Positions 32,573 through 39,759 of a DNA stretch of 64,000 nt are shown here, in pieces (position 1 is the stretch's first letter; every line of letters starts with the position of its first letter). The position numbers and the translations under genes were made by a program. This stretch comes from Paenibacillus ginsengarvi (GTDB taxonomy: Bacteria > Bacillota > Bacilli > Paenibacillales > NBRC-103111): contig NZ_RBAH01000023.1 of assembly GCF_003626695.1 (NCBI RefSeq), forward strand, positions 62,001 through 126,000, written 5' to 3'. A model generated the notes under the pieces. That model was not told the DNA's origin. It worked only from the letters and a program-made list of their open reading frames with translations, and did no database searches.

Positions 32573-32751
32573 TTTTTGCCCGCCTTCCTTGTATCCTCAC
32601 ATAGCACGAACGGCCGCTCTGTCCGGATTGGTTTATAGTGCGGGTATGATTTTTCAAGGTACTGAACGATGCCCTCCTTGCGCTCACCTGGCGAAGGAAG
32701 GTCCCAAATCGCTCTCGCGATCAGGACCTTCTGAGGGATTGTATCGATCAT
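32569..32751 (-). CDS. Hypothetical phage protein
   Basis: 60 aa, coupled by ATGA overlaps to the MBL hydrolase gene upstream and the next gene downstream. Helical N-terminus (IPQKVLIARAIWDLPSPGER) and basic C-terminus. No family recognised. Confidence 0.6.
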   Translation of the reverse strand: MIDTIPQKVLIARAIWDLPSPGERKEGIVQYLEKSYPHYKPIRTERPFVLCEDTRKAGKK

Positions 32752-33455
32752 CGATCTGCCACCCGAACGACCGCCCCAGTGACCTCTTGGATCTCGCGGC
32801 GGAAGCGCTCGGCATCGCTGTTACCGTCCGATAGATGGAGCAGCCAAACCTCCCGGAGCGAACGCATGTCATTCGCCTGTAGGAACTGTTTGACGTGCTC
32901 CAAACTGAAATGGGAGGTCAGCAAGCGTCGCTTCTGCGAAGGGTGCAGTTCGCCCGCCTCCACCCGCCTGTTTACGATATCTAGCGCGTAATTACACTCG
33001 ACCATCAGGTGTGTGATACCGCCGAACCGGTATCTGCAATAATACGTATCCGTCAAAAATACCAGCTTGTCGCCCGTCGGAATCGTAAGGAGGAACCCCA
33101 GCGGCTCCTCCACATCGTGCTCAACATCGAAGGGCAAAATCGTCCATGTGCCCACGGTAAACTGCCTGCGAGACTCGATTGTCCGCAGCCGGTGACCGGC
33201 AAGCCCGATTGCGGCCGCCGTCCCGGCACTGGTGTAAACCGGGACGCCCACGTGCATGATGTCTTTGGCCGCTTTGCTATGATCGCCGTGTTCGTGGCTG
33301 ATCAAGCAGCCGGCCAGCTGCGTTACCTTAAAATCAAGCGCCCGCTGAATTTCTCGGTAAGGTAGGCCCGCCTCGATCAATAGCGTCGTAAATCCGTCCG
33401 ATACCCGGTAAGCGTTGCCGGCGCTGCTGCTGGCGATTGGATGGATCTCGATCAT
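32748..33455 (-). CDS. MBL-fold metallo-hydrolase
   Basis: 235 aa. The metal motif SHEHGDHSKAAK (~residue 54-65) and further ligands in FDVEHDVEEP (~108), FLTDTYYC (~132) and a C-terminal HLSDGN (~209) mark a metallo-beta-lactamase fold hydrolase like YycJ/WalJ 5'-exonucleases. It lies directly after RecT, where a phage exonuclease is expected, so it may supply the 5'-3' resection activity. Confidence 0.85.
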   Translation of the reverse strand: MIEIHPIASSSAGNAYRVSDGFTTLLIEAGLPYREIQRALDFKVTQLAGCLISHEHGDHSKAAKDIMHVGVPVYTSAGTAAAIGLAGHRLRTIESRRQFTVGTWTILPFDVEHDVEEPLGFLLTIPTGDKLVFLTDTYYCRYRFGGITHLMVECNYALDIVNRRVEAGELHPSQKRRLLTSHFSLEHVKQFLQANDMRSLREVWLLHLSDGNSDAERFRREIQEVTGAVVRVADR

Positions 33456-34381
33456 TAGAAATTGAGCTCCATCTCGTCAATGCTTGGCTTTTCGGTGTCC
33501 TCGCGGGCTTTATCTGGCGCTTGGTTGCCCTGTTTAGTACCCACCTTTGTTTCTTGTGTTCCCGAGGTATCCTGCGAAACATGCTCCGCCGCCGGTGTTA
33601 CATCGATCCTTTCACGATTCGCATTTTCAGCGATTTCCTCTTCCAGCTCAGCCTCAGCGATAACATCATCCTGATGGTGGAAATGCTTCAAAATCAGGCT
33701 TCCGTCGTCTGACGTGTTCATGTAAGCTTTACAGGTCCGATTAATGACCGTCCGTTTCGCCATTTCCCCAGGAAACTCTTGGTGCGTACTGCCCTCTTTA
33801 TCTGGGTTTTGCTTCGATTTCTTCCAACTCGCTTGAATTTCATCCCACGTCATGATTTCGGTGAACATCCGGCCGTCTGCCCATGAAATGGTACAGTATG
33901 CACCAATAATGCTTTTGTTATTGATGTTGCTGAATTTAGTTTTATGAGTCAGATTTTCCACACGACCATTCCGGATCTCGTAGTCCACATCATCCCCTTC
34001 AAAGATCAATCGGGGATCGATATCCTGCGCACCAGTAACTCGCTTGGTAACTGCCATTGTGCCGAAATAGGAGCGCATGAACGTGAGCGTTTTGCCGTAA
34101 ACGATGAAATAGCCTTGCTTTTTAACAGGGTTGAGCCCTTGAACGGCCATGTCCAAAAGTGCATTAGCGACGCTATCCTTCGTACAGACTTCCAAGGCTG
34201 GCTTTTGATTCCGATCCATGACAGTCTGGATGGTCAGCCATGCGCTTTTCAAGGCATTTTCAGGGCTGTAGTTCGCCGGAAAGTGAATCTCGCCGCGTTC
34301 CTGGAACGCATGAATCTTACTGGCCACCAGATCAACGATGCTTTTCTTCGGCGCTGCTGCTACAACTGCATTTTGGGTCAT
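33455..34381 (-). CDS. recT: RecT-family single-strand annealing protein
   Basis: 308 aa. The core ALEVCTKDSVANALLDMAVQ, GLNPVKKQGYFIVYG and SYFGTMAVTKRV is the RecT signature, and FPGEMAKRTVINRTCKAYMN follows. The C-terminal 60 residues are acidic and disordered, as in other RecT proteins. It pairs single strands during phage recombination, with the neighbouring nuclease-like gene products as partners. Confidence 0.93.
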   Translation of the reverse strand: MTQNAVVAAAPKKSIVDLVASKIHAFQERGEIHFPANYSPENALKSAWLTIQTVMDRNQKPALEVCTKDSVANALLDMAVQGLNPVKKQGYFIVYGKTLTFMRSYFGTMAVTKRVTGAQDIDPRLIFEGDDVDYEIRNGRVENLTHKTKFSNINNKSIIGAYCTISWADGRMFTEIMTWDEIQASWKKSKQNPDKEGSTHQEFPGEMAKRTVINRTCKAYMNTSDDGSLILKHFHHQDDVIAEAELEEEIAENANRERIDVTPAAEHVSQDTSGTQETKVGTKQGNQAPDKAREDTEKPSIDEMELNF

Positions 34382-34638
34382 TCTTCTTCCTCCTTGTCTT
34401 CGTAAACAAAGCGAACCTTCTTGCCGCGGTGTTCTTTCAGAAAAGATTCCAACAGACTGGCGAAATCAGAAGGTCCCAGTAAATCGCGTTCCAAAATCGC
34501 ATCTTCCGGACATTCACACAGCGGACCGGCGGACATCCATTCTTGCCCATCGATGAACAGCGTCTCTGTTCGGGCGCCCGCATAACGGTCTTGGCCGGTC
34601 ACAACCTTGACTTCGACAATGCCGCTATCCCCGTTCAT
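34378..34638 (-). CDS. Hypothetical phage recombination-operon protein
   Basis: 86 aa, coupled by ATGA overlaps between the SbcC-like and RecT genes. Starts GIVEVKVVTGQDRYAG, ends in an acidic KVRFVYEDKEEEE. No family recognised. Confidence 0.65.
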   Translation of the reverse strand: MNGDSGIVEVKVVTGQDRYAGARTETLFIDGQEWMSAGPLCECPEDAILERDLLGPSDFASLLESFLKEHRGKKVRFVYEDKEEEE

Positions 34639-36746
34639 GCGATCACCTCGTTATCCACGACGAGCAGATCGTCTTCACCTGTACCGGCAGCCTCAACGCG
34701 CAATTGCTTATTCTGTTTGGTCCAGTGCTTCTTTGCCTCTTGAATTCCGCCGTGCATGGCAATGAGGCTTTCCTGTGCTTCTTGTGGCAGGTTGTCAAAT
34801 GCCGGAGGAACGATCAGACGAATGACCTGGGCATCCGTCTCGGCCAGCTGCGTCACAGCTTCGGCGTTATCCACGAAAATCGGAGCCGAAACGCCGTAGT
34901 GCTGGCTAAGCGTATTGATAATGTCGATCCCGATGTTTATCCGAGCCGCGTTATTAAGGCCCTTGTCGTACGGGACGCCGTTGTATAGCGTCTCGCAGCA
35001 ATCTTTCAAGCCGCCATTGATCTGGTCCTCGAACAGCCGGAACCGAGCGAACCTGAATTTGCTGTCAATCCGTGTTTGAAGCAGATTGACTTTGGTCCGG
35101 ACAAACTCCTCGGTCAAAAAGAGTTCATGCTGCAGCTGCTCGTACTCGGCGGAAAGCTTGGATTCCTGCTGCTCCAGCTCCGTTATCCGCCCCTGCTGCT
35201 TGCGGACTTGGTTGAACTTGGCCTTGTCCGCCTCGAGCGTGCTGATCTCTCGCTGAAGCTCCAATATTGCCTGCTCAACCCCTGCTGTCGCCTGTTGGCT
35301 GCTGGCGCGCAGATCGGCGATCTCGGCCCGAACGCGCTCCGCTTCTTTCTGGAGACGAACGTAGTCCGGATCGATGGCGGGGTCTTGGATGCCGGCGCGC
35401 AGCCGCTCCAGTTCAGCGTCGGCAGCGGTCACCTGCGTTTCCAACGGCAACAGATCGGCCTTGGCTGCTTCGATAAGCATGCGATGACGGTCATTCTCTG
35501 CCGCCAACTGTATGGCTTCCGCTTTCTTCGCCTGTCCGTTACGCTGGATCGCCTCCAATTGCTCCGCTTTAGACCGATTGAACGCGGCGAGAGCCTTGTC
35601 GTGGGCCTCTTTACGGCGATCTTCCGGAAGCAGTTGACCACATGCGGGGCAATTGTCGACTGCATCGTGGGCATGGAAATACTCCATAGCTTTGATCTGC
35701 GTAAACTCTTCCCGGAGTCGCGCCATACTCTTTTCCAGCTCCTCAATGGTCTGGAAGTTGTATCGAATACGGTTATCGCTGTCATCGATCGTACGGCGCA
35801 GCCGATCAATGTCCTGATGAAGTTGAGCGGTTATCCCTCGCTGCTGGGCGACGGCATCCAAAGCAGCCGTTTGCAAGCGGTTCTTGATCGCCAGGACCTC
35901 GGCCTCAATCTCCCGCAGCCGCAGCTCTTTTGCTGCAACCTCGCCGCCGTCCTTGATCCGAGCCAAAGCCGAGTTTTTTTCAGCGATCCGCCCTCGGAGG
36001 GCTTCGATATCCTCCTGTAGCAGTTCTTCGCTCAGCTCTGCGACGTCCGGCATGCCCCGCTGAGCTTCGCTGACGCGGACCGGAATGTCCTTGATCTCCT
36101 GATTGATTCGCTTCATTTTCTCGGCAAGCGAAGCTTTATGCTTGTCGATATCCCGTTCCCGCAGGGCAGTTTCCAGTGGAGCTAACTCCGGTTTGCTATG
36201 GATAACCTCCGCGTCCGTCACTCCACCGCAGACCTCCAGCAGCAGCTTACGGCGGGCCTTCCAGTCGAAATGCTTCTCGTCGTTGAAATAGCCCGGATTA
36301 GTCAGGAGTTTGAAAAGCTCCTCCGGGATGAGTGCGGCGACTTCAGCGTCATATTCCCGTTTGCCAACCGGAACGTCATCTACGAAATAAGCTGTTTCGT
36401 GCCCCTCGAACGTTTCCCGCAGCGCGCCGCGCTTCTTGGTCCATTTCTCTGAGAAGACCCGTCGGAAGATCCGGCGCCGGCCGTCGACGATCAGCACGCC
36501 TTCGACCTCGTGCTCCAACCTGTGCTTCCGGACCCGGCCGGCTAAGTCAAGTTCTTTAATTTCGAAATTGGCGTTGTTCGCGCTGTCCTTGCCGAACAGC
36601 TTCCACGTAAACCCGTCAAACAAAGTCGTCTTACAAGTGGCGTTATCGCCATAAATATCGAGGCTTCCGCCGTTCGCTGCAAGGACGAACTCGCGGAGCC
36701 CCTTGAAATTGCGGAACGTCAGGCGCTCCAAAACGATTTTTTTCAT
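34635..36746 (-). CDS. SbcC/Rad50-like AAA ATPase with altered Walker A
   Basis: 703 aa: N-terminal ABC half-site, two long coiled coils, and a zinc hook NCPACGQLLPE at about residue 365. The P-loop reads GDNATCKTTLFDGF near residue 33; relatives have G at the position of C (consensus GxxxxGK[ST]). The C-terminal half-site has PIFVDNAEAV as Walker B. Likely a DNA-end processing factor working with RecT. The Gly-to-Cys change may impair ATP binding. Confidence 0.88.
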   Translation of the reverse strand: MKKIVLERLTFRNFKGLREFVLAANGGSLDIYGDNATCKTTLFDGFTWKLFGKDSANNANFEIKELDLAGRVRKHRLEHEVEGVLIVDGRRRIFRRVFSEKWTKKRGALRETFEGHETAYFVDDVPVGKREYDAEVAALIPEELFKLLTNPGYFNDEKHFDWKARRKLLLEVCGGVTDAEVIHSKPELAPLETALRERDIDKHKASLAEKMKRINQEIKDIPVRVSEAQRGMPDVAELSEELLQEDIEALRGRIAEKNSALARIKDGGEVAAKELRLREIEAEVLAIKNRLQTAALDAVAQQRGITAQLHQDIDRLRRTIDDSDNRIRYNFQTIEELEKSMARLREEFTQIKAMEYFHAHDAVDNCPACGQLLPEDRRKEAHDKALAAFNRSKAEQLEAIQRNGQAKKAEAIQLAAENDRHRMLIEAAKADLLPLETQVTAADAELERLRAGIQDPAIDPDYVRLQKEAERVRAEIADLRASSQQATAGVEQAILELQREISTLEADKAKFNQVRKQQGRITELEQQESKLSAEYEQLQHELFLTEEFVRTKVNLLQTRIDSKFRFARFRLFEDQINGGLKDCCETLYNGVPYDKGLNNAARINIGIDIINTLSQHYGVSAPIFVDNAEAVTQLAETDAQVIRLIVPPAFDNLPQEAQESLIAMHGGIQEAKKHWTKQNKQLRVEAAGTGEDDLLVVDNEVIA

Positions 36747-37087
36747 ACGGCCACCCTGAGCAGATCGGCTACCGCGCGATAAGCTTTAAGCTGAACATGA
36801 AGTCGTTCCAGCCGGGAAGCGGCGTTTTTCAAGTTCATCTCGGCATCGGCAAACTCGTCACGCTCGTTTTTAGTGAATGAGCGCACTTGTGCCGCTCGAG
36901 TTTCAGCGTTTTTCCCATCAATAAAGCCGATTTTATCGAGTAGAAGTGAATCCTCCTTCCATTGCAGCAGTTCCTTTGCTGTCACCAGCCGGGCATGTGC
37001 CTGCAGAACGTTATCCTCGGCCGCCCCGATTTCGGTCGGCAGCGCGATTAATCTTTCGACAAGCTGTGCTTTGGTAAGTGTGGTCAT
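36743..37087 (-). CDS. Helical phage protein ahead of the SbcC-like gene
   Basis: 114 aa from the ATG at 37087 (AGGAGG site upstream), coupled to the ATPase gene by ATGA. Mostly helical (LVERLIALPTEIGAAEDNVL; DAEMNLKNAASRLERLHVQL), suggesting a coiled-coil partner of the ATPase. A strong 10-bp hairpin lies just before its ribosome site. Confidence 0.65.
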   Translation of the reverse strand: MTTLTKAQLVERLIALPTEIGAAEDNVLQAHARLVTAKELLQWKEDSLLLDKIGFIDGKNAETRAAQVRSFTKNERDEFADAEMNLKNAASRLERLHVQLKAYRAVADLLRVAV

Positions 37088-37102
37088 AGGTGCCTCCTTG
37101 TC

Positions 37103-37132
37103 GCCCCCATGAATCCGTGCTATCATGGGGGC
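37103..37132. repeat. 10-bp perfect inverted repeat in the leader of the 36743-37087 gene
   Basis: GCCCCCATGA (37103-37112) and TCATGGGGGC (37123-37132) with a 10-nt loop, ending about 5 nt from the AGGAGG of the minus-strand gene. It could be an operator or a leader hairpin. On the plus strand it coincides with a possible promoter (TTGTCG at 37098, TATCAT at 37121). Confidence 0.6.
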
Positions 37133-37151
37133 ATCCATATGTTTTGAAGTG

Positions 37152-37180
37152 ACCCGCTGGCAGGCGGGTTATTTCCGTTT
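37152..37180 (+). terminator. Possible plus-strand terminator
   Basis: ACCCGC (37152-37157) pairs with GCGGGT (37164-37169) around TGGCAG, followed by TATTT. It would end a short plus-strand transcript from 37133. On the minus strand it is one more hairpin of the structured leader. Confidence 0.45.
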
Positions 37181-37375
37181 ATCAGACCGTAAGCCGGTTA
37201 CATCGCGGCCGCCTCCCCTAATTCGATTGATGCGTCAGCCGCATCGTCCGGAGCCCGAGAGCCATGCGCGCATGCTTGGAGTCGTCAAGGACTCTCTCTC
37301 GTCTGGCCCCCGACGACAGGGCTGATGCCTGTCGTTATGTTCAGCCCGAAGGCCGATTGTCAAAGAGCAGTGCGG
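37181..37375 (-). ncRNA. Highly structured intergenic RNA downstream of the hammerhead
   Basis: No convincing gene on either strand. On the minus strand a row of hairpins follows the ribozyme cleavage site: CGGCC-UUCG-GGCUG (near 37346-37360), ACGACAGG/CCUGUCGU (37313-37335), GAGUC/GACUC (near 37280-37294), the palindrome CATGCGCGCATG (37263-37274) and GAUGCG/CGCAUC (37229-37245). An AGGGGAGG site precedes an ATG directly followed by TAA (37198-37203). The concentration of stems suggests a functional RNA; its identity is unknown. Confidence 0.5.
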
Positions 37376-37444
37376 TAACCCGCGAGCAGTATCATCACGA
37401 CACGGCTTTCGTCCGCTCCCGCTGCGGACTCATCAGGCGGTTAT
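37376..37444 (-). ncRNA. Type I hammerhead ribozyme
   Basis: The full conserved core is present: CUGAUGA (complement of 37430-37436), stem II GUCCGC/GCGGAC with a 7-nt loop, GAAA (complement of 37407-37410), stem III GCCGUGUC/GAUACUGC closed by GUGAU with one mismatch and one G-U pair, then the cleavage triplet CUC. Stem I pairs AUAACCGC with GCGGGUUA (one bulged G) and is open, so this is type I. Cleavage is predicted between 37384 and 37383. The AbrB-type gene's TAA stop lies in stem I. Confidence 0.88.
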
Positions 37445-37695
37445 ATGATGCCGGCTGCCTGGGCGATCGCCCTTGCTGCTTCTCGGCTGACGAGCTTACC
37501 GTTGAAATAAATCAGGTCTTCCGTGCTCCCTGTGAAAATGCATGCCGGTTGGTACTTCTTGAGCATGATGCGCTCGCCGTCTACATAGATTTCCAGAGCA
37601 TCCTTCTCGACGATCCCGAGCGTCCTCCGCAACTCCATCGGAATAACTACCCGTCCCAGCTCGTCGACCTTACGCACGATTCCAGTGGCCTTCAT
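37441..37695 (-). CDS. AbrB/MazE/SpoVT-family transcriptional regulator
   Basis: 84 aa from the ATG at 37695. KATGIVRKVDELGRVVIPME, then LRRTLGI...ALEIYVDGERIMLKKY, is the swapped-hairpin AbrB DNA-binding domain. It is a small early phage regulator and its stop codon lies within stem I of the hammerhead ribozyme. Confidence 0.9.
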   Translation of the reverse strand: MKATGIVRKVDELGRVVIPMELRRTLGIVEKDALEIYVDGERIMLKKYQPACIFTGSTEDLIYFNGKLVSREAARAIAQAAGII

Positions 37696-37988
37696 ATCCA
37701 CATATCCCCCTTGCCCAAAGTTCGCCATTGCGATATACTGGGCCTAATTAGATTGCCTTGCTTTTCGAGCAGCCGCCCCGCCAGGCGGCTTCTTTCATTT
37801 TCCGTTTCTTCGAAAACCAGCAATTCAGCCTCAAGTTGCATGATCTCGCCATCCAGCCAATCCATTGCCGCAGGCAGTACTGCCGCATTAAACCAACCCG
37901 GCCGGTAAGTCATCGCTGCCCGTATCGACTCCAACTCGCTCAATCTTCGCGCGGCCTCGCACACCTCAGATAATTCTTGCAACATCAT
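37692..37988 (-). CDS. Helical phage protein upstream of the AbrB-type regulator
   Basis: 98 aa; ATG at 37988 with GGGAGG upstream, ATGA overlap with the regulator gene. Helical N-terminal two thirds (LQELSEVCEAARRLSELESI, LDGEIMQLEAELLVFEETEN). A palindromic AGCCGCC/GGCGGCT lies inside the gene. No family is recognised. Confidence 0.6.
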   Translation of the reverse strand: MMLQELSEVCEAARRLSELESIRAAMTYRPGWFNAAVLPAAMDWLDGEIMQLEAELLVFEETENERSRLAGRLLEKQGNLIRPSISQWRTLGKGDMWI

Positions 37989-38001
37989 GGTAACCGCCTC
38001 C

Positions 38002-38241
38002 CTATAAAACTAAATGGCCATGCTCCGTTAGGATGAAGACTTCCATCAGAAGCCCCAGTTCCTTGCGGGTTTTGTACCGGTACTCCCATTCCCGCCGAAC
38101 CAACCGTAGCCCCTCGACCGTGAGCGAGAGCCCGCCGTCGTCGAGAACAAGCAGCCCTTTTTCGATCAAGTCGCGTTTGCGGCGCTGAATTTCGGCTTCG
38201 TAATCATATTCCAGCTGCAGCGCGGCATCCCCCAAGATCAT
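38002..38241 (-). CDS. Small early phage protein (winged-helix-like)
   Basis: 79 aa from the ATG at 38241 (GGAAGGCGG upstream; a GTG at 38244 is adjacent). EAEIQRRKRDLIEKGLLVLD, then GLSLTVEGLRLVRREWEYR, resembles a short winged-helix layout. It overlaps the end of the preceding gene by about 38 nt. Function unknown. Confidence 0.55.
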   Translation of the reverse strand: MILGDAALQLEYDYEAEIQRRKRDLIEKGLLVLDDGGLSLTVEGLRLVRREWEYRYKTRKELGLLMEVFILTEHGHLVL

Positions 38242-38485
38242 CACCGCCTTCCACGAAAGTTCCGTTCGCTACCGCCTCCACCGCTTTTAGCGCGGATGCG
38301 AGCTGGTCCGGATGCCTGTCGACTTCCCAAAATTTCTGGACTGCGGTGATTGCCCCCGCTTCACTGATCCGCTTGCAGATCGACACATCCACACCGCAGC
38401 CGCTTTGCGCCCAAACGCTGACTATGTAGGGCGCTTTACGATCAATGGCTGTTGTGAGATTCAACAACTTTGCTATTCCGTTCAT
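38204..38485 (-). CDS. Hypothetical early phage protein
   Basis: 93 aa from the ATG at 38485 (AAGGGAGAAGG upstream), ATGA overlap with the gene before. MNGIAKLLNLTTAIDRKAPY, then a Cys-containing WAQSGCGVDVSICK segment. No family recognised. Confidence 0.6.
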   Translation of the reverse strand: MNGIAKLLNLTTAIDRKAPYIVSVWAQSGCGVDVSICKRISEAGAITAVQKFWEVDRHPDQLASALKAVEAVANGTFVEGGDDLGGCRAAAGI

Positions 38486-38733
38486 GACCTTCTCCCTTCC
38501 ATCAGCGCCTCGATCCGGGCGCAAATTTCGTACTGCCATCCCGTATCGCCAACGTATGATGCTTGGAGCGACAGTTCGTACAAATCTTCCAGCCGCTCCA
38601 CCAACCGGGCATTCGCCCTCATACAATGCTGCAAGTCCTGCTGATCCCGCTCCGGCAGCTGCCCGTAGCCGCCGAGTTTGTTTGCTGAGACGTGTATTTC
38701 GTACAATCTTCGATGTATGGGGTGGATTTTCAT
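38482..38733 (-). CDS. Hypothetical early phage protein
   Basis: 83 aa from the ATG at 38733 (GAGGGG nine nt upstream). Helical, with IHPIHRRLYEIHVSANKLGG at the start. No family recognised; part of the early lytic operon. Confidence 0.6.
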   Translation of the reverse strand: MKIHPIHRRLYEIHVSANKLGGYGQLPERDQQDLQHCMRANARLVERLEDLYELSLQASYVGDTGWQYEICARIEALMEGRRS

Positions 38734-38752
38734 TTGGACCATCCCCTCTGTC

Positions 38753-38875
38753 TTATTGAGCCGCTTTACTAACATTATCCTGACTATCAGCCTTCCTTTG
38801 GGCGGCACGTATTTGCAGAGCAATACTTTCCAATAATTCATAACTTAGTTGACTTGATCTCAGAATTGCCTTCAT
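38753..38875 (-). CDS. Small helical early phage protein
   Basis: 40 aa from the ATG at 38875 with GGAGGGAGG upstream. Sequence MKAILRSSQLSYELLESIAL, then IQIRAAQRKA-like basic helix. Lies just after cro, under the early promoter. Confidence 0.5.
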   Translation of the reverse strand: MKAILRSSQLSYELLESIALQIRAAQRKADSQDNVSKAAQ

Positions 38876-38892
38876 CACCTCCCTCCTTTCCG

Positions 38893-38911
38893 ACTTACGC
38901 ATTACGTAAGT
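38893..38911. promoter_or_regulatory. Repressor operator (distal, in the 3' end of cro)
   Basis: ACTTACGCATTACGTAAGT, a 19-bp palindrome with ACTTACG/CGTAAGT arms. It overlaps the last codons of the cro-like gene, about 240 bp from the other operators; repression by looping is possible. Confidence 0.75.
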
Positions 38912-39134
38912 TCGGACTAAAAAAAATTTCCCCTGCATGTTCAGGCGGTATTTCCAGTACTGAAACCAGCTTTCGCATCGCTTCGGCAGATGGCTGAATC
39001 TCCCCTCGTAGCACCTGTGATAGTGTATTCCTGTTGACCCCAGTAAGGGAAGAAAGCTGAATGGTAGTGGAGATTCCTTTTTCGACCATCATCTTCTTGA
39101 GCGCCTTAGTATCTGTTCTGTAAATGATCTGCAT
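38895..39134 (-). CDS. Cro-like HTH regulator
   Basis: 79 aa; ATG at 39134 with AAGGAGGGG upstream. A Cro/C1 helix-turn-helix spans TIQLSSLTGVNRNTLSQVLR (residues ~23-42). First gene of the leftward lytic operon, divergent from the CI-like repressor, with operators in the shared intergenic region. Confidence 0.88.
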   Translation of the reverse strand: MQIIYRTDTKALKKMMVEKGISTTIQLSSLTGVNRNTLSQVLRGEIQPSAEAMRKLVSVLEIPPEHAGEIFFSPNLRNA

Positions 39135-39150
39135 CGTTTCCCCTCCTTCA

Positions 39151-39259
39151 ACTTACGTATTGCGTAAGTCGATATTAGCATCACGAATGCCAGTTCGTCA
39201 ATACACATTGCGTAAGTTTTTTTATTGGATGCACAAATTTTATTGCATATTGCGTAAGT
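39151..39259. promoter_or_regulatory. cro-cI operator region with divergent promoters
   Basis: Operators: full palindrome ACTTACGTATTGCGTAAGT (39151-39169) and half-type sites ATTGCGTAAGT at 39207-39217 and TATTGCGTAAGT at 39248-39259. Leftward promoter: TTGACG (complement 39196-39201), 18 nt, extended TGC-TAATAT (complement 39172-39177). Rightward repressor promoter: TTGCAT (39243-39248), 17 nt, TATTAT (39266-39271); an operator fills its spacer. Arrangement is that of a lambda-type switch. Confidence 0.85.
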
Positions 39260-39296
39260 CGGTGTTATTATAGCCTCATAGAAAGGTGGTTAAATA

Positions 39297-39743
39297 ATGT
39301 CAACATTAAACGATCGAATTAAACAACGGAGAATGGCAATGAATTTAACCTTATTAGACGTCGCTACGCATCTTGGAGTCAAAGAAGCAACGGCTCAACG
39401 ATATGAAAGCGGTGATATAAAAAATATAAAGCATGAAACGATAGTAAGTTTATCAGAACTATTCAAATGCTCACCAGCATACCTTATGGGCTGGACAGAT
39501 GATGTGGAAGCTCCTTCAACTAAACCACAAGTTCAAACAGTTCTCTCGGATGATATTTTGAAATTGATTAAGAAGTTCAACGCTCTCGATGAAAAGGGGA
39601 AGCATACTGTAAAAACCGTTTTGGAAATGGAATATTTCCGAGTATCTAAACCAAATCCACCGCTTGAGGTCATTGCAGCTCATAATGATGATCATTCGAA
39701 AGAGCAGCTTGAACTTATGAAACAAGATTTGGAGGACCTCTAA
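39297..39743 (+). CDS. CI-like phage repressor (HTH Cro/C1)
   Basis: 148 aa; ATG at 39297 with AAAGGTGG upstream. Helix-turn-helix TLLDVATHLGVKEATAQRYE (~18-37), followed by the MGWTDD segment typical of XRE repressors. The C-terminal domain is short and helical and lacks a LexA/CI peptidase. The following ImmA-type gene probably provides inactivation by proteolysis. Confidence 0.88.
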   Translation: MSTLNDRIKQRRMAMNLTLLDVATHLGVKEATAQRYESGDIKNIKHETIVSLSELFKCSPAYLMGWTDDVEAPSTKPQVQTVLSDDILKLIKKFNALDEKGKHTVKTVLEMEYFRVSKPNPPLEVIAAHNDDHSKEQLELMKQDLEDL

Positions 39744-39759
39744 GACGGGAGATGGCGCG

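Noticed and set aside
37692..37800. Fourth plus-strand promoter-terminator unit (TTGCCC, 17 nt, TATACT, then AGCCGCC/GGCGGCT)
   Set aside because: It lies inside a coupled, well-supported minus-strand ORF, so the signals are probably coincidental.
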